53,466 nt of DNA from positions 1 to 53,466 of the forward strand of contig JANQFW010000091.1 in NCBI GenBank assembly GCA_028277625.1. Direction: 5' to 3'. A program made the translations under genes and the position numbers. Below are positions 45,604 through 52,899 of this stretch, one piece after another (the first letter of the stretch is position 1; every line of letters starts with the position of its first letter). The notes under the pieces were generated by a model that made no database searches, was not told the origin of the DNA, and was given only the letters and a program-made list of their open reading frames with translations. This DNA comes from Candidatus Gastranaerophilales bacterium. Its GTDB lineage: Bacteria > Cyanobacteriota > Vampirovibrionia > Gastranaerophilales > JANQFW01.

Positions 45604-47772
45604 ATGAGCAAAGAACTTGACTCAATTATGCGACCAAAATCAATTGCTATTGTTGGAGCAACTGAAAGAGAAGGCTCTGTCGGGAAGGAAATAACAGAAA
45701 AACTTATAGACTATGGTTTTAAAGGTGACTTATATCCAGTAAATCCAAAATCTGAAACAATTTTTTCAAATAAAGCATATAAAAGTATATTAGATATACC
45801 TGGCAACATTGATCTTGCTGTTATTGTTATTCCAAATAAATTTGTATCTGGAGTAATCGATCAGTGTGGAAAAAAAGGCATTAAAGGAGTTGTTATTATT
45901 ACAGCAGGCTTCAAAGAGTCCGGCCATGATGGTGCTGTATTAGAAGATGAAATAGTTGCAAAACTTAAAAAATACGGAATTAGAGCTGTTGGACCAAACT
46001 GCTTAGGCGTATTAAATTCTGAAGAAGATATTAAAATGAATGCTACATTTGCTGAAGCAGTTCCTATGACAGGCAAGACAGCATTTGTGTCCCAATCAGG
46101 TGCTCTAGGTGCAGGCATCTTAAATATATCTAAAGACGTAAACGTTGGAATCAGCCACTTTGTATCTATTGGCAACAAAGCTGATGTTAACGGTGAAGTT
46201 TTACTAGATTATTGGGAAGATGATAAAAACGTTGATTTAGTTCTATTATACCTTGAGTCTATTTTAGATCCTCAAAACTTCAGAAACTTATCCAGCAGAA
46301 TTTCTAAGAAAAAACCTATTATCGCGGTTAAGTCCGGCAGATCAAGTGCCGGTGCAAAAGCTGCATCTTCTCATACAGGCTCATTAGCAGGCGCAGATTT
46401 AGCTGCAGATGCTTTATTAAAACAAAGTGGCGTAATTAGAGCCAACTCGATGTTAGAAATGTTCCAAATGGCTCAAGCTTTCTCTAACTGCCCTGTACCA
46501 AAAGGTAACAGAGTAGCTATTATGACAAACGCTGGCGGTCCTGGAATCATGGCTACAGACGCTCTTTGCGAAAATGGTTTAGAAATTGCAGAAATTAAAA
46601 AAGAAACCAAAGATTACTTAACAAGTTTTTTACCGGACGCTGCAAGTGTTAATAACCCTGTTGACATGATTGCAAGCGCTCCTGTAGATCACTATAAAAA
46701 GACATTAAAATCATTAATTACTGATGAAAACGTAGACGTTATAATGGTTATATACCTACCATTAATGGGCTTAAAACCTATGGATGTTGCTAAAGCTATA
46801 ATGGAAATTAAAGCAGAAAATCCAGAAAAACCAATTTTAGGCGTATTTATGGCAGAAAAAGAATTCTTTGCTGACTTAACACATGTTGATACAAACTTAC
46901 CATTCTATCAGTATCCTGAAGAAGCAGCATTTGCTATTTCTAAGTTAGACTATTACCGTCAATGGTTAGCAAGACCAGAAGGTACAAAGCCTAATTTTGA
47001 TGTTGATGAAGAAAAAGCTAAAGGTATTATAATAGGTGCCTTAAAAGAAGGCAGAGATCAGCTTACAACTTTAGAGTCTATTGATGTTCTTGATGCTTAT
47101 GGTATTAGAACATGTAAATATGCTTTTGCTAACGGTGCTGATGAAGCTGCTAAAGAGGCTAACAAAATTGGCTACCCTGTTGTAATGAAAATTACATCAA
47201 CTAAAATTTCTCACAAAACAGAAGTTGGCGGTGTAATTGTTGGCATCAACAGCGAAGCTGAATTAAGAGAAGAATATAAAGGTCTAATTGAAAGACTAAA
47301 AGAGCGTAACTTGGAAAATGCACTTGATGGTGTTATTATCCAAGAGATGGTTAAAGGTTCAAGAGAAATGGTATGTGGTATAGCTACAGACCCTCAATAC
47401 GGACCAATGATGATGTTCGGTTTAGGCGGTATTTACATTGAAACAATTAAAGACGTAACCTTTAAAATCAATCCACTAACAGATGTTGATGCTAAAGAAA
47501 TGATTGAATCAGTGAAAGCTTACGAGATCTTAAAAGGTGCAAGAGGTACAAAACCTGCACAAATGGATCAAATCCAAGAAACCATCCTAAGACTTTCTCA
47601 ATTAGTAAGCACATTTAGCTTTATTGATGAGCTAGATATTAACCCATTAAAAATATCAGAAAAAACCGGCGAAGGCGTTGCTGTTGACGGTCGTATTCAA
47701 GTAAGAATGAAAGAAGCTAAAAAAGCACTTGGACTAAGCTGCTGTGGCTGCGGTTGCAAGTGTTCTAATTAA
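45604..47772 (+). CDS. ADP-forming acyl-CoA (acetate-CoA) synthetase, fused alpha-beta
   Basis: About 722 residues. The alpha part (about 1-460) begins SIAIVGATEREGSVGKEI (CoA-binding fold) and contains a phosphohistidine region AASSHTGSLAGAD with the His near residue 257. The beta part (about 490-715) is an ATP-grasp domain. Such enzymes turn acyl-CoA, ADP and Pi into acid and ATP, so they can conserve energy in fermentation. I choose ATG 45604 (MSKELD); the longer frame begins at a TTG (45559) and adds a low-complexity Lys/Glu segment. The protein ends in SCCGCGCKCSN, a tail with five Cys that is not usual in this family. A UUCG-loop terminator follows. Confidence 0.82.
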   Translation: MSKELDSIMRPKSIAIVGATEREGSVGKEITEKLIDYGFKGDLYPVNPKSETIFSNKAYKSILDIPGNIDLAVIVIPNKFVSGVIDQCGKKGIKGVVIITAGFKESGHDGAVLEDEIVAKLKKYGIRAVGPNCLGVLNSEEDIKMNATFAEAVPMTGKTAFVSQSGALGAGILNISKDVNVGISHFVSIGNKADVNGEVLLDYWEDDKNVDLVLLYLESILDPQNFRNLSSRISKKKPIIAVKSGRSSAGAKAASSHTGSLAGADLAADALLKQSGVIRANSMLEMFQMAQAFSNCPVPKGNRVAIMTNAGGPGIMATDALCENGLEIAEIKKETKDYLTSFLPDAASVNNPVDMIASAPVDHYKKTLKSLITDENVDVIMVIYLPLMGLKPMDVAKAIMEIKAENPEKPILGVFMAEKEFFADLTHVDTNLPFYQYPEEAAFAISKLDYYRQWLARPEGTKPNFDVDEEKAKGIIIGALKEGRDQLTTLESIDVLDAYGIRTCKYAFANGADEAAKEANKIGYPVVMKITSTKISHKTEVGGVIVGINSEAELREEYKGLIERLKERNLENALDGVIIQEMVKGSREMVCGIATDPQYGPMMMFGLGGIYIETIKDVTFKINPLTDVDAKEMIESVKAYEILKGARGTKPAQMDQIQETILRLSQLVSTFSFIDELDINPLKISEKTGEGVAVDGRIQVRMKEAKKALGLSCCGCGCKCSN

Positions 47773-47804
47773 AAACTTATAAAATAAGTTTAAAAAAATA
47801 TAAC

Positions 47805-47833
47805 AAAAGACTGTTCTTCGGAGCAGTCTTTTT
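47805..47833 (+). terminator. Terminator with a UUCG tetraloop after the acyl-CoA synthetase gene
   Basis: Stem agactgttc/gagcagtct closed by TTCG, followed by TTTTT. An unusually stable hairpin for this genome. Confidence 0.9.
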
Positions 47834-47944
47834 GTGTTCAATAGATTTAAGTAAAATTTTTTTTATTATGCATTAAATATGCTTAACTTTTTATTAAATA
47901 TAATTTATCATATAAAAACAATCACCAACAACAGGAGATAAAAA

Positions 47945-48055
47945 ATGGGCAAATGTAGCTGTGGACTAACCAAAAAAGAAAATAAGTGCGATGGCAGCTG
48001 TAAAAAAGCTAAAAAAGATAAGAAAAAAAAGAAAAAAGACAAGAAAAAGAAATAG
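47945..48055 (+). CDS. 36-residue CDGSH-like iron-sulfur mini-protein with poly-Lys tail
   Basis: A short gene with ATG at 47945 preceded by AGGAG (caacaggagataaaaa). The product reads KCSCGLTKKENKCDGSC, then a tail almost wholly Lys. The spacing C4-x-C6-x8-C15-x3-C19 and the residues G7-L8-T9 and D16-G17-S18 match the CDGSH iron-sulfur signature C-x-C-x2-(S/T)-x3-P-x-C-D-G-(S/A/T)-H. Two positions differ: the Pro is Asn and the ligand His is Cys. CDGSH proteins hold a [2Fe-2S] cluster through three Cys and one His; here four Cys would do it. It lies between two terminators (47805-47833 and 48089-48132), so it is a single-gene transcript, 230 bases before the feo operon. Confidence 0.7.
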   Translation: MGKCSCGLTKKENKCDGSCKKAKKDKKKKKKDKKKK

Positions 48056-48088
48056 ATTTAATACTTTTTAAGATTTTAAAAAAATACA

Positions 48089-48132
48089 AAAACAAGTTTT
48101 TTGCTAAGCAATAAAGCAAGAGGCTTGTTTTT
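48089..48132 (+). terminator. Terminator after the CDGSH-like gene
   Basis: Outer arms aaaacaag (48089-48096) and cttgtttt (48124-48131) enclose an inner ttgct/agcaa stem, with T-rich end. Confidence 0.6.
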
Positions 48133-48187
48133 CATTAAAGATAAGAAAATATAAATAAACAAAACTTAACTTATTTAAGTTTTACAA

Positions 48188-48216
48188 TTGACATTCGCTT
48201 ATTTGCATGATATTTT
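48188..48216 (+). promoter_or_regulatory. Promoter of the feo operon
   Basis: TTGACA at 48188-48193, a 17-base spacer, and TATTTT at 48211-48216. The best sigma-70-type promoter in the window, just before the Fur-like operator. Confidence 0.7.
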
Positions 48217-48230
48217 CAATAGTATAAATT

Positions 48231-48249
48231 ATTGAGAATAATTCTCAAT
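48231..48249 (+). promoter_or_regulatory. Fur-box-like operator before feoA
   Basis: ATTGAGAATAATTCTCAAT is a perfect 19-bp palindrome around a central A. It has the AGAAT/ATTCT core style of Fur/PerR-family boxes and lies about 15 bases after the -10. A Fur-type repressor with iron would block transcription here. Confidence 0.7.
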
Positions 48250-48284
48250 AGAAGGCAGAAAAAAGAAAGAGGAAATAGAAAAAG

Positions 48285-48500
48285 ATGGTAGCTTTATCTG
48301 AAATGAAAATTGGTCAAGAGGCAGAAGTACAATCATTTATGGACTCTGATATTAAGTGTTATTCAGCCAGATTTGGAATAGAAGAAGGACAAGTGGTAAG
48401 ATGTATAGCAAAGCCAGGCGCTATTGTTTTGCAAAAGAATACACAAGAAATAGCAATCGGCAAAAAACTTTGTAAGGAAATACGTGTAAGGGTAATATAA
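48285..48500 (+). CDS. feoA: Ferrous iron transport protein FeoA
   Basis: 71 residues, an SH3-like beta-barrel that assists FeoB at the inner membrane. MVALSEMKIGQEAEVQSF opens as in the family, and IAKPGAIVLQKNTQEIAIGK gives the middle. It ends directly before the ATG of feoB (no gap). Controlled by the promoter and Fur-like box upstream. Confidence 0.88.
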   Translation: MVALSEMKIGQEAEVQSFMDSDIKCYSARFGIEEGQVVRCIAKPGAIVLQKNTQEIAIGKKLCKEIRVRVI

Positions 48501-50330
48501 ATGCAAGTACAAAAGAGTAATGCAGATCTGCAAGATAAAGAAAACCTAAAAATCGTCCTTGCAGGGAATCCTAACGTTGGAAAATCCGTTGTTTTTAATA
48601 AAATAACAGGAACATACGCAGAAATTAGTAATTACTCGGGAACAACCCTGGATAATATCGAAGTAAAAACAGAAATTGGCAAATTCATTGATACACCGGG
48701 AATATTTAGCTTGGGGGACTATAACGAAGAAGAAATTATTGCAAGACAAATTATTACTCAAGCAGATGTAATAGTAAATATTGTTAATGCATTAAGCCTA
48801 GATAGAGATTTATTCTTAACTCAACAACTAATAGATCTTGGCTTACCAATGCTATTAGTGCTTAATCAGATAGATGAAGCAGAAAAAAGAGGCATAAATG
48901 TTAATATAGAAAGCCTCACAAAAGAACTTGGCATCCCTGTATTCCCAACAATAGCAATTAAAAATCAAGGCATTCAAGAACTAAAAGAGAATCTACATAA
49001 TGCTCAAAAAGGTTTAAAAGGCAGCTATATTGCAGAATCACTTAAAGACAAAGAATTATCATTAAAAAATATTCTAGAAAACGAGCTTTCTACAGAAAAT
49101 AGAGAAAGTCTATACGTAGAAAGAAGAAAAAGAGTTAACGAAATAACAAGTAAAACCTTAACTATAGAAGACAAGTTTAATCTTTCATCATTTATAGGTC
49201 AAGCACTATTAAATCCTTTTGTGGGCTTTGGTGCTTTAGTACTTGTTATGTATATGCTATATCAAGTAGTAGGTGTGTATATAGCAGGTGAAGTGGTTGA
49301 CTTTTTAGAGAACCAAATAATTGTAGAAAAATATATACCTTGGGTAACAGGTCTTGTAAACAATGTATCGTTACCAAGCTGGCTAAATACTATACTAGTA
49401 GGTGAATTTGGCTTATTAACAATGACCATTCAATATGTATTTGGATTGTTAATGCCTTTAATAATAGGATTTTACTTCTTCATGTCATTGCTTGAAGACT
49501 CCGGTTACTTACCGAGGCTAGCTGTTTTAACAGATAGATTTCTATCAAAATTAGGTCTAAACGGCAAAGCGATTATTCCAATTATATTAGGCTTTGGCTG
49601 TGTGACAATGGCTGTTATCACAACAAGGTTGTTGGGCTCAAGCAGAGAAAGAACCATTGCCTCTACAATATTATGTTTAACAATACCTTGCTCAGCGCAA
49701 ATAGGTTTAATACTAGGCATACTGGCAGCATTAGGATCTTTCAAACTTTGGATGCTATATTTAGCTACTATAGTTATAACCTTAATAGTTACCGGTACTG
49801 TACTAAATAAAATACTTGCCGGCAAGTCAACACCGCTAATCATAGACTTACCACCAATGAGAGTACCCATTATAAAAAATGTTATAGACAAAACATTCTG
49901 TAAAACAAATCATTTCCTTTTAGAAGCAACGCCGCTATTTTTCCTTGGTGCACTAATAATAAGTGTTTTAGAGCTAACAAATAGTTTAAAATCTATATAT
50001 AACTTCTTCTCTCCATTAACTGTAACTCTTTTAAATCTTCCTAAAGAAACAGCTAACATATTCATAATGGGGTTAATAAGAAGAGACTTCAGTGCAGCAG
50101 GCTTATCCGATATGATAGGTATGGGTGACAAAGCAGCAATCCTTACACCTGACCAAACACTGGTAAGTTTGGTTGTAATAACACTATTCGTACCATGTAT
50201 AGCAACTGTTATAGTTCTATTTAAAGAACGTGGTTATAAAGAAGCTTCATTAATCTGGCTAGGCTCAATAACAATGGCATTTGCTGTAGGCGGAATTCTA
50301 GCAGCTATCTTAAGTGTTTTACCTGTTTAA
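48501..50330 (+). CDS. feoB: Ferrous iron transporter FeoB
   Basis: 609 residues. The N-terminal GTPase has G1 GNPNVGKS (22-29), G3 DTPG (about 64-67) and G4 NQID (about 120). A helical linker follows, then a membrane part with about eight transmembrane helices and two gate repeats. It imports Fe2+ in low-oxygen conditions. It is shorter than the common 700-770-residue FeoB, lacking a C-terminal extension. feoA is upstream, a zinc-ribbon gene 12 bases downstream. Confidence 0.92.
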   Translation: MQVQKSNADLQDKENLKIVLAGNPNVGKSVVFNKITGTYAEISNYSGTTLDNIEVKTEIGKFIDTPGIFSLGDYNEEEIIARQIITQADVIVNIVNALSLDRDLFLTQQLIDLGLPMLLVLNQIDEAEKRGINVNIESLTKELGIPVFPTIAIKNQGIQELKENLHNAQKGLKGSYIAESLKDKELSLKNILENELSTENRESLYVERRKRVNEITSKTLTIEDKFNLSSFIGQALLNPFVGFGALVLVMYMLYQVVGVYIAGEVVDFLENQIIVEKYIPWVTGLVNNVSLPSWLNTILVGEFGLLTMTIQYVFGLLMPLIIGFYFFMSLLEDSGYLPRLAVLTDRFLSKLGLNGKAIIPIILGFGCVTMAVITTRLLGSSRERTIASTILCLTIPCSAQIGLILGILAALGSFKLWMLYLATIVITLIVTGTVLNKILAGKSTPLIIDLPPMRVPIIKNVIDKTFCKTNHFLLEATPLFFLGALIISVLELTNSLKSIYNFFSPLTVTLLNLPKETANIFIMGLIRRDFSAAGLSDMIGMGDKAAILTPDQTLVSLVVITLFVPCIATVIVLFKERGYKEASLIWLGSITMAFAVGGILAAILSVLPV

Positions 50331-50342
50331 AGGAGATTTATT

Positions 50343-50492
50343 ATGACTGAAAAAGAAAAAGACTTAAAAGTAACCTGTTCAACCTGTGGTGCAAAGCTAA
50401 GTCAAGACTTTATGGGAAAAAAATGCCCAAGATGCAACAATGTAATTATTCCACAGCAATGTGAGTTTTGTAACAAAAACTGCACACAGTAA
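50343..50492 (+). CDS. 49-residue zinc-ribbon protein, third gene of the feo operon
   Basis: ATG 50343 with AAGGAG 8 bases upstream. The product has VTCSTCGAKL (C12, C15), KKCPRCNN (C28, C31) and QQCEFCNKNC (C40, C43, C47), so one full zinc ribbon plus a third Cys pair. It sits where FeoC or a small Cys-rich accessory protein is found in other feo operons, but it does not look like FeoC's winged helix. The third Cys pair could bind iron or zinc. Role unknown. Confidence 0.7.
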   Translation: MTEKEKDLKVTCSTCGAKLSQDFMGKKCPRCNNVIIPQQCEFCNKNCTQ

Positions 50493-50496
50493 AAAG

Positions 50497-50638
50497 ATGA
50501 AATACATAGACGTAGCAGCAGGAATAATAGAGAAAGAAGGTAAAATTCTTACATCAAAATATTAAATGGATTTCTCCTAAAGACCTTGATAAACATGATT
50601 TCTCCGATGCAGACAAATTAGTTGTCGAGAGGTGGTAA
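50497..50638 (+). pseudogene. Nudix (MutT-like) hydrolase remnant with large internal deletion
   Basis: The ATG at 50497 gives MKYIDVAAGIIEKEGKIL, the typical start of MutT-type Nudix hydrolases, then stops at 50563-50565. Right after, in the next frame (50564-50638), comes KWISPKDLDKHDFSDADKLV plus a short end, the usual Nudix C-terminus. The Nudix box itself is missing. So about two thirds of the gene has been deleted and the ends are joined out of frame. It is followed by a terminator. Confidence 0.65.
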
Positions 50639-50653
50639 ATACCACCTTTTTTT
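50631..50653 (+). terminator. Terminator after the feo operon and Nudix relic
   Basis: GGTGG (50631-50635), loop, CCACC (50642-50646), then seven T (50647-50653). The left arm overlaps the end of the relic. Confidence 0.8.
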
Positions 50654-50726
50654 ATTTATATCTACCCCCAACTCCCTAGCAAGGGGGCTATTGACTATGT
50701 CGCCGATTATTAAATATTTAAATTTC

Positions 50727-51683
50727 CTAATTTCGCCAAGAGGTCAGCTTATCATTTTCAAAATACAAATAAGAATTACCGTACATCCATTGCTCATGAT
50801 TGAGAAATCTTCCAAAATATTTATTTACATCATCAGGCCTACCCCAGCTCATAACAGCCTGATTTTTAGTCATACCAAGCCAAAGCTTTTCTTCATTAAT
50901 CTTTTTCCAAGAAACATCAGACCACTTATACATCTCTTTAGGATTTGTAGAGTAAAATAACTTTTCAATCTCTGCCTCATTTTTCACAAATAAAAAACCG
51001 GTACTTTTATTACTTGAAACTTGAATGGCTATAGGATCTGTATGATTGCCAATAAACACATTGAGCAAATACACAGGGCTATATTTTTTTAACTTTATTG
51101 TACTGGATAGTTTCTTCTTTAAATCCATATACAGATCGGTTTTACTACGCAAAAATAAAGCTTTATCCTTATATTTATTTTTAATATTATCAAAATTTTT
51201 AATATTTAAAACTTTGTGCCCTGAGCACTCCCAAGTTTTATTTAAACTATTTCTACTGCAAGACCCTGGCAAATAGACTGTTTGCTTAGCCTCAGGCAGA
51301 TAATATTCAGAGCAAAAATCAATATCGCCAAAGTTGCTATCATTTGTCAGCTTCGCATCTTTCAATACTACTGTTTTTCCAACAAGTTTTTTATAAGGAT
51401 AATACTGATAAAGCTTGCTGTCCTGTCCTTTAAAGCTGGTTATACGTCTTCTTTTAAAGCGTACCTTATGATTTGCACAACTTTCATAAGCATATTTTTT
51501 GTACGAAGAAACATAGGGTAAAATTATAAACTTTTGATTTATTTGAGATTTATAAGCCTTAAAATGTTTTAAAAAAGGATTATTAGAGGTATACAAATAT
51601 TGATCAGCTGTTTTTTGCTGAGCGTTGGTATTACTTATAGTCAAAAACGTTATTAGTAAAAATAAAATGCAAATCCTGCCCAC
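50727..51683 (-). CDS. Secreted protein with C-terminal BamE/SmpA-like motif
   Basis: 318 residues. A signal peptide (ICILFLLITFLTISNTNA, about 4-21) precedes a basic, Tyr/Lys-rich mature part with a few Cys. The last about 60 residues read LWLGMTKNQAVMSWGRPDDV then EQWMYGNSYLYFENDKLTSW. This GMTK..V..SWG.P motif followed by EQWMYG resembles the small BamE/SmpA-type or DUF2845 outer-membrane lipoprotein fold. No lipobox is seen. Possibly an envelope protein; role unknown. Confidence 0.65.
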   Translation of the reverse strand: MGRICILFLLITFLTISNTNAQQKTADQYLYTSNNPFLKHFKAYKSQINQKFIILPYVSSYKKYAYESCANHKVRFKRRRITSFKGQDSKLYQYYPYKKLVGKTVVLKDAKLTNDSNFGDIDFCSEYYLPEAKQTVYLPGSCSRNSLNKTWECSGHKVLNIKNFDNIKNKYKDKALFLRSKTDLYMDLKKKLSSTIKLKKYSPVYLLNVFIGNHTDPIAIQVSSNKSTGFLFVKNEAEIEKLFYSTNPKEMYKWSDVSWKKINEEKLWLGMTKNQAVMSWGRPDDVNKYFGRFLNHEQWMYGNSYLYFENDKLTSWRN

Positions 51684-52033
51684 TTCACTATCTCCTAAAA
51701 TATTTGTTCAATGGATATAACAACTCTGTATAAAAAAATAAACGGCTATAACTGAAATATATTTTTCCTACAAAATTATAATATAAATATTTTAATTTTA
51801 CATTTTTAATTTTTAAAAGCATTTTAAATGCCCAACATATGCAATATTGAATGAAGCTATATTTAATAATAAGTTTTCAAGATCAAGCACTGCCAATAAA
51901 CGATTGATATAACTCATATTATTAGTAATATTCATTGTATTATAAAATCATTAAACTTATAATGAATATATAAAAAATATATTTTAAAGAGAGTAATAAA
52001 AAAGGTAATGGTAAATGGTTAATTTTTATTTTT
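51684..52033. other. Intergenic region (350 bp)
   Basis: AT-rich, no ORF with a ribosome site and no RNA gene. A short inverted repeat attcatt/aatgaat lies near 51931-51966. It probably holds the promoter of the leftward secreted protein. Confidence 0.3.
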
Positions 52034-52327
52034 CTAAGGATGGGTTGTAATAGTCACTATTGTTATATCTTTTTTATCCGGTCCATAGTACCAAAATATT
52101 CTAAAAGCACCAGGTGTTCTATTTTCAATATAAGACTGAAATATCTCTTCTCCGTTATTACCTTTAAAAGATTTGTATTTATGAGTATGTAAGCCTGGAT
52201 ATCTTGGATTTTCCTTTAGTAGATCTAGAGTTTTCTTTATTTTTTTAAGCTTTTTTTTACCATGGTCATTTTTTTTCATTTCTGCTAAAACTTTTTTAGC
52301 TTCATCTGCATATCTTAAGTTGTGCAT
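52034..52327 (-). CDS. RelE/ParE-superfamily-like toxin
   Basis: 97 residues. LRYADEAKKVLAEMKKND at the N-terminus and FRIFWYYGPDKKDITIVTIT near the end follow the RelE/ParE toxin pattern of helix plus beta-sheet. The gene is one base from the antitoxin-like gene upstream. Very rich in Lys. Target not known. It is distinct from the ParE at 33001-33345. Confidence 0.65.
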   Translation of the reverse strand: MHNLRYADEAKKVLAEMKKNDHGKKKLKKIKKTLDLLKENPRYPGLHTHKYKSFKGNNGEEIFQSYIENRTPGAFRIFWYYGPDKKDITIVTITTHP

Positions 52328-52328
52328 T

Positions 52329-52598
52329 TTATTCCTCTATATCATCCCAAAAATCACTATCTAGCTCTGATATTTTACCTGCAGCAGAATCTTCTAAGCC
52401 TCTTTTTAGAGATTCAAGTGCATTTTTATTTTTAAATAACCAAGCTTCTTCCGCCGGTATTTCAACTCTGGGTTTAAGTATTATAGATCCATCTTCAAGG
52501 AATTGTGCATCATACGAGGTTACATCATCAGGAGCTAGTTTCCCTATAGTTATTCTTTTTTTAGAATCCACTTTTAAAATTTTTTCTATAGCAGCCAT
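52329..52598 (-). CDS. Antitoxin with AbrB-like N-terminus
   Basis: 89 residues. KILKVDSKKRITIGKL looks like the N-terminal beta-strand swapped-hairpin fold of AbrB-type DNA-binding antitoxins. Then EEAWLFKNKNALESLKRGLEDSAAGKI is the toxin-binding part seen in many antitoxins. The gene ends one base before the toxin start. Candidate operator upstream at 52655-52689. Confidence 0.65.
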   Translation of the reverse strand: MAAIEKILKVDSKKRITIGKLAPDDVTSYDAQFLEDGSIILKPRVEIPAEEAWLFKNKNALESLKRGLEDSAAGKISELDSDFWDDIEE

Positions 52599-52654
52599 AA
52601 GTATTTACCTCAAAGTATTATTTGAACTCTATTTATTTTTATTTTAACAAATTG

Positions 52655-52689
52655 TGGGAATATTTCAAGTGGGAAATTTATAATTCCCA
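52655..52689 (-). promoter_or_regulatory. Candidate operator of the second toxin-antitoxin pair
   Basis: TGGGAA occurs at 52655-52660 and 52670-52675, and its inverse TTCCCA at 52684-52689, giving one direct and one inverted pair. It lies about 60 bases before the antitoxin start. The rest of the 52599-52899 spacer shows nothing further. Confidence 0.4.
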
Positions 52690-52899
52690 TTATGCTTTTA
52701 TATTTCTGAATTTAAAGTATTTAAAAATAAAATAAATAAAAAGCAATTTCATGTAACAGAAATTTAACAAAATAGCCCTTTTTTCTGAAAATCCAAAGCG
52801 ATTCCTGCAATGGATTTTTTGAACTGCTATAATATATATTAAACAAATAAAATATATATTTGCCAAAATTTAAATTAAAAATAAAAAGGTTATATTATT

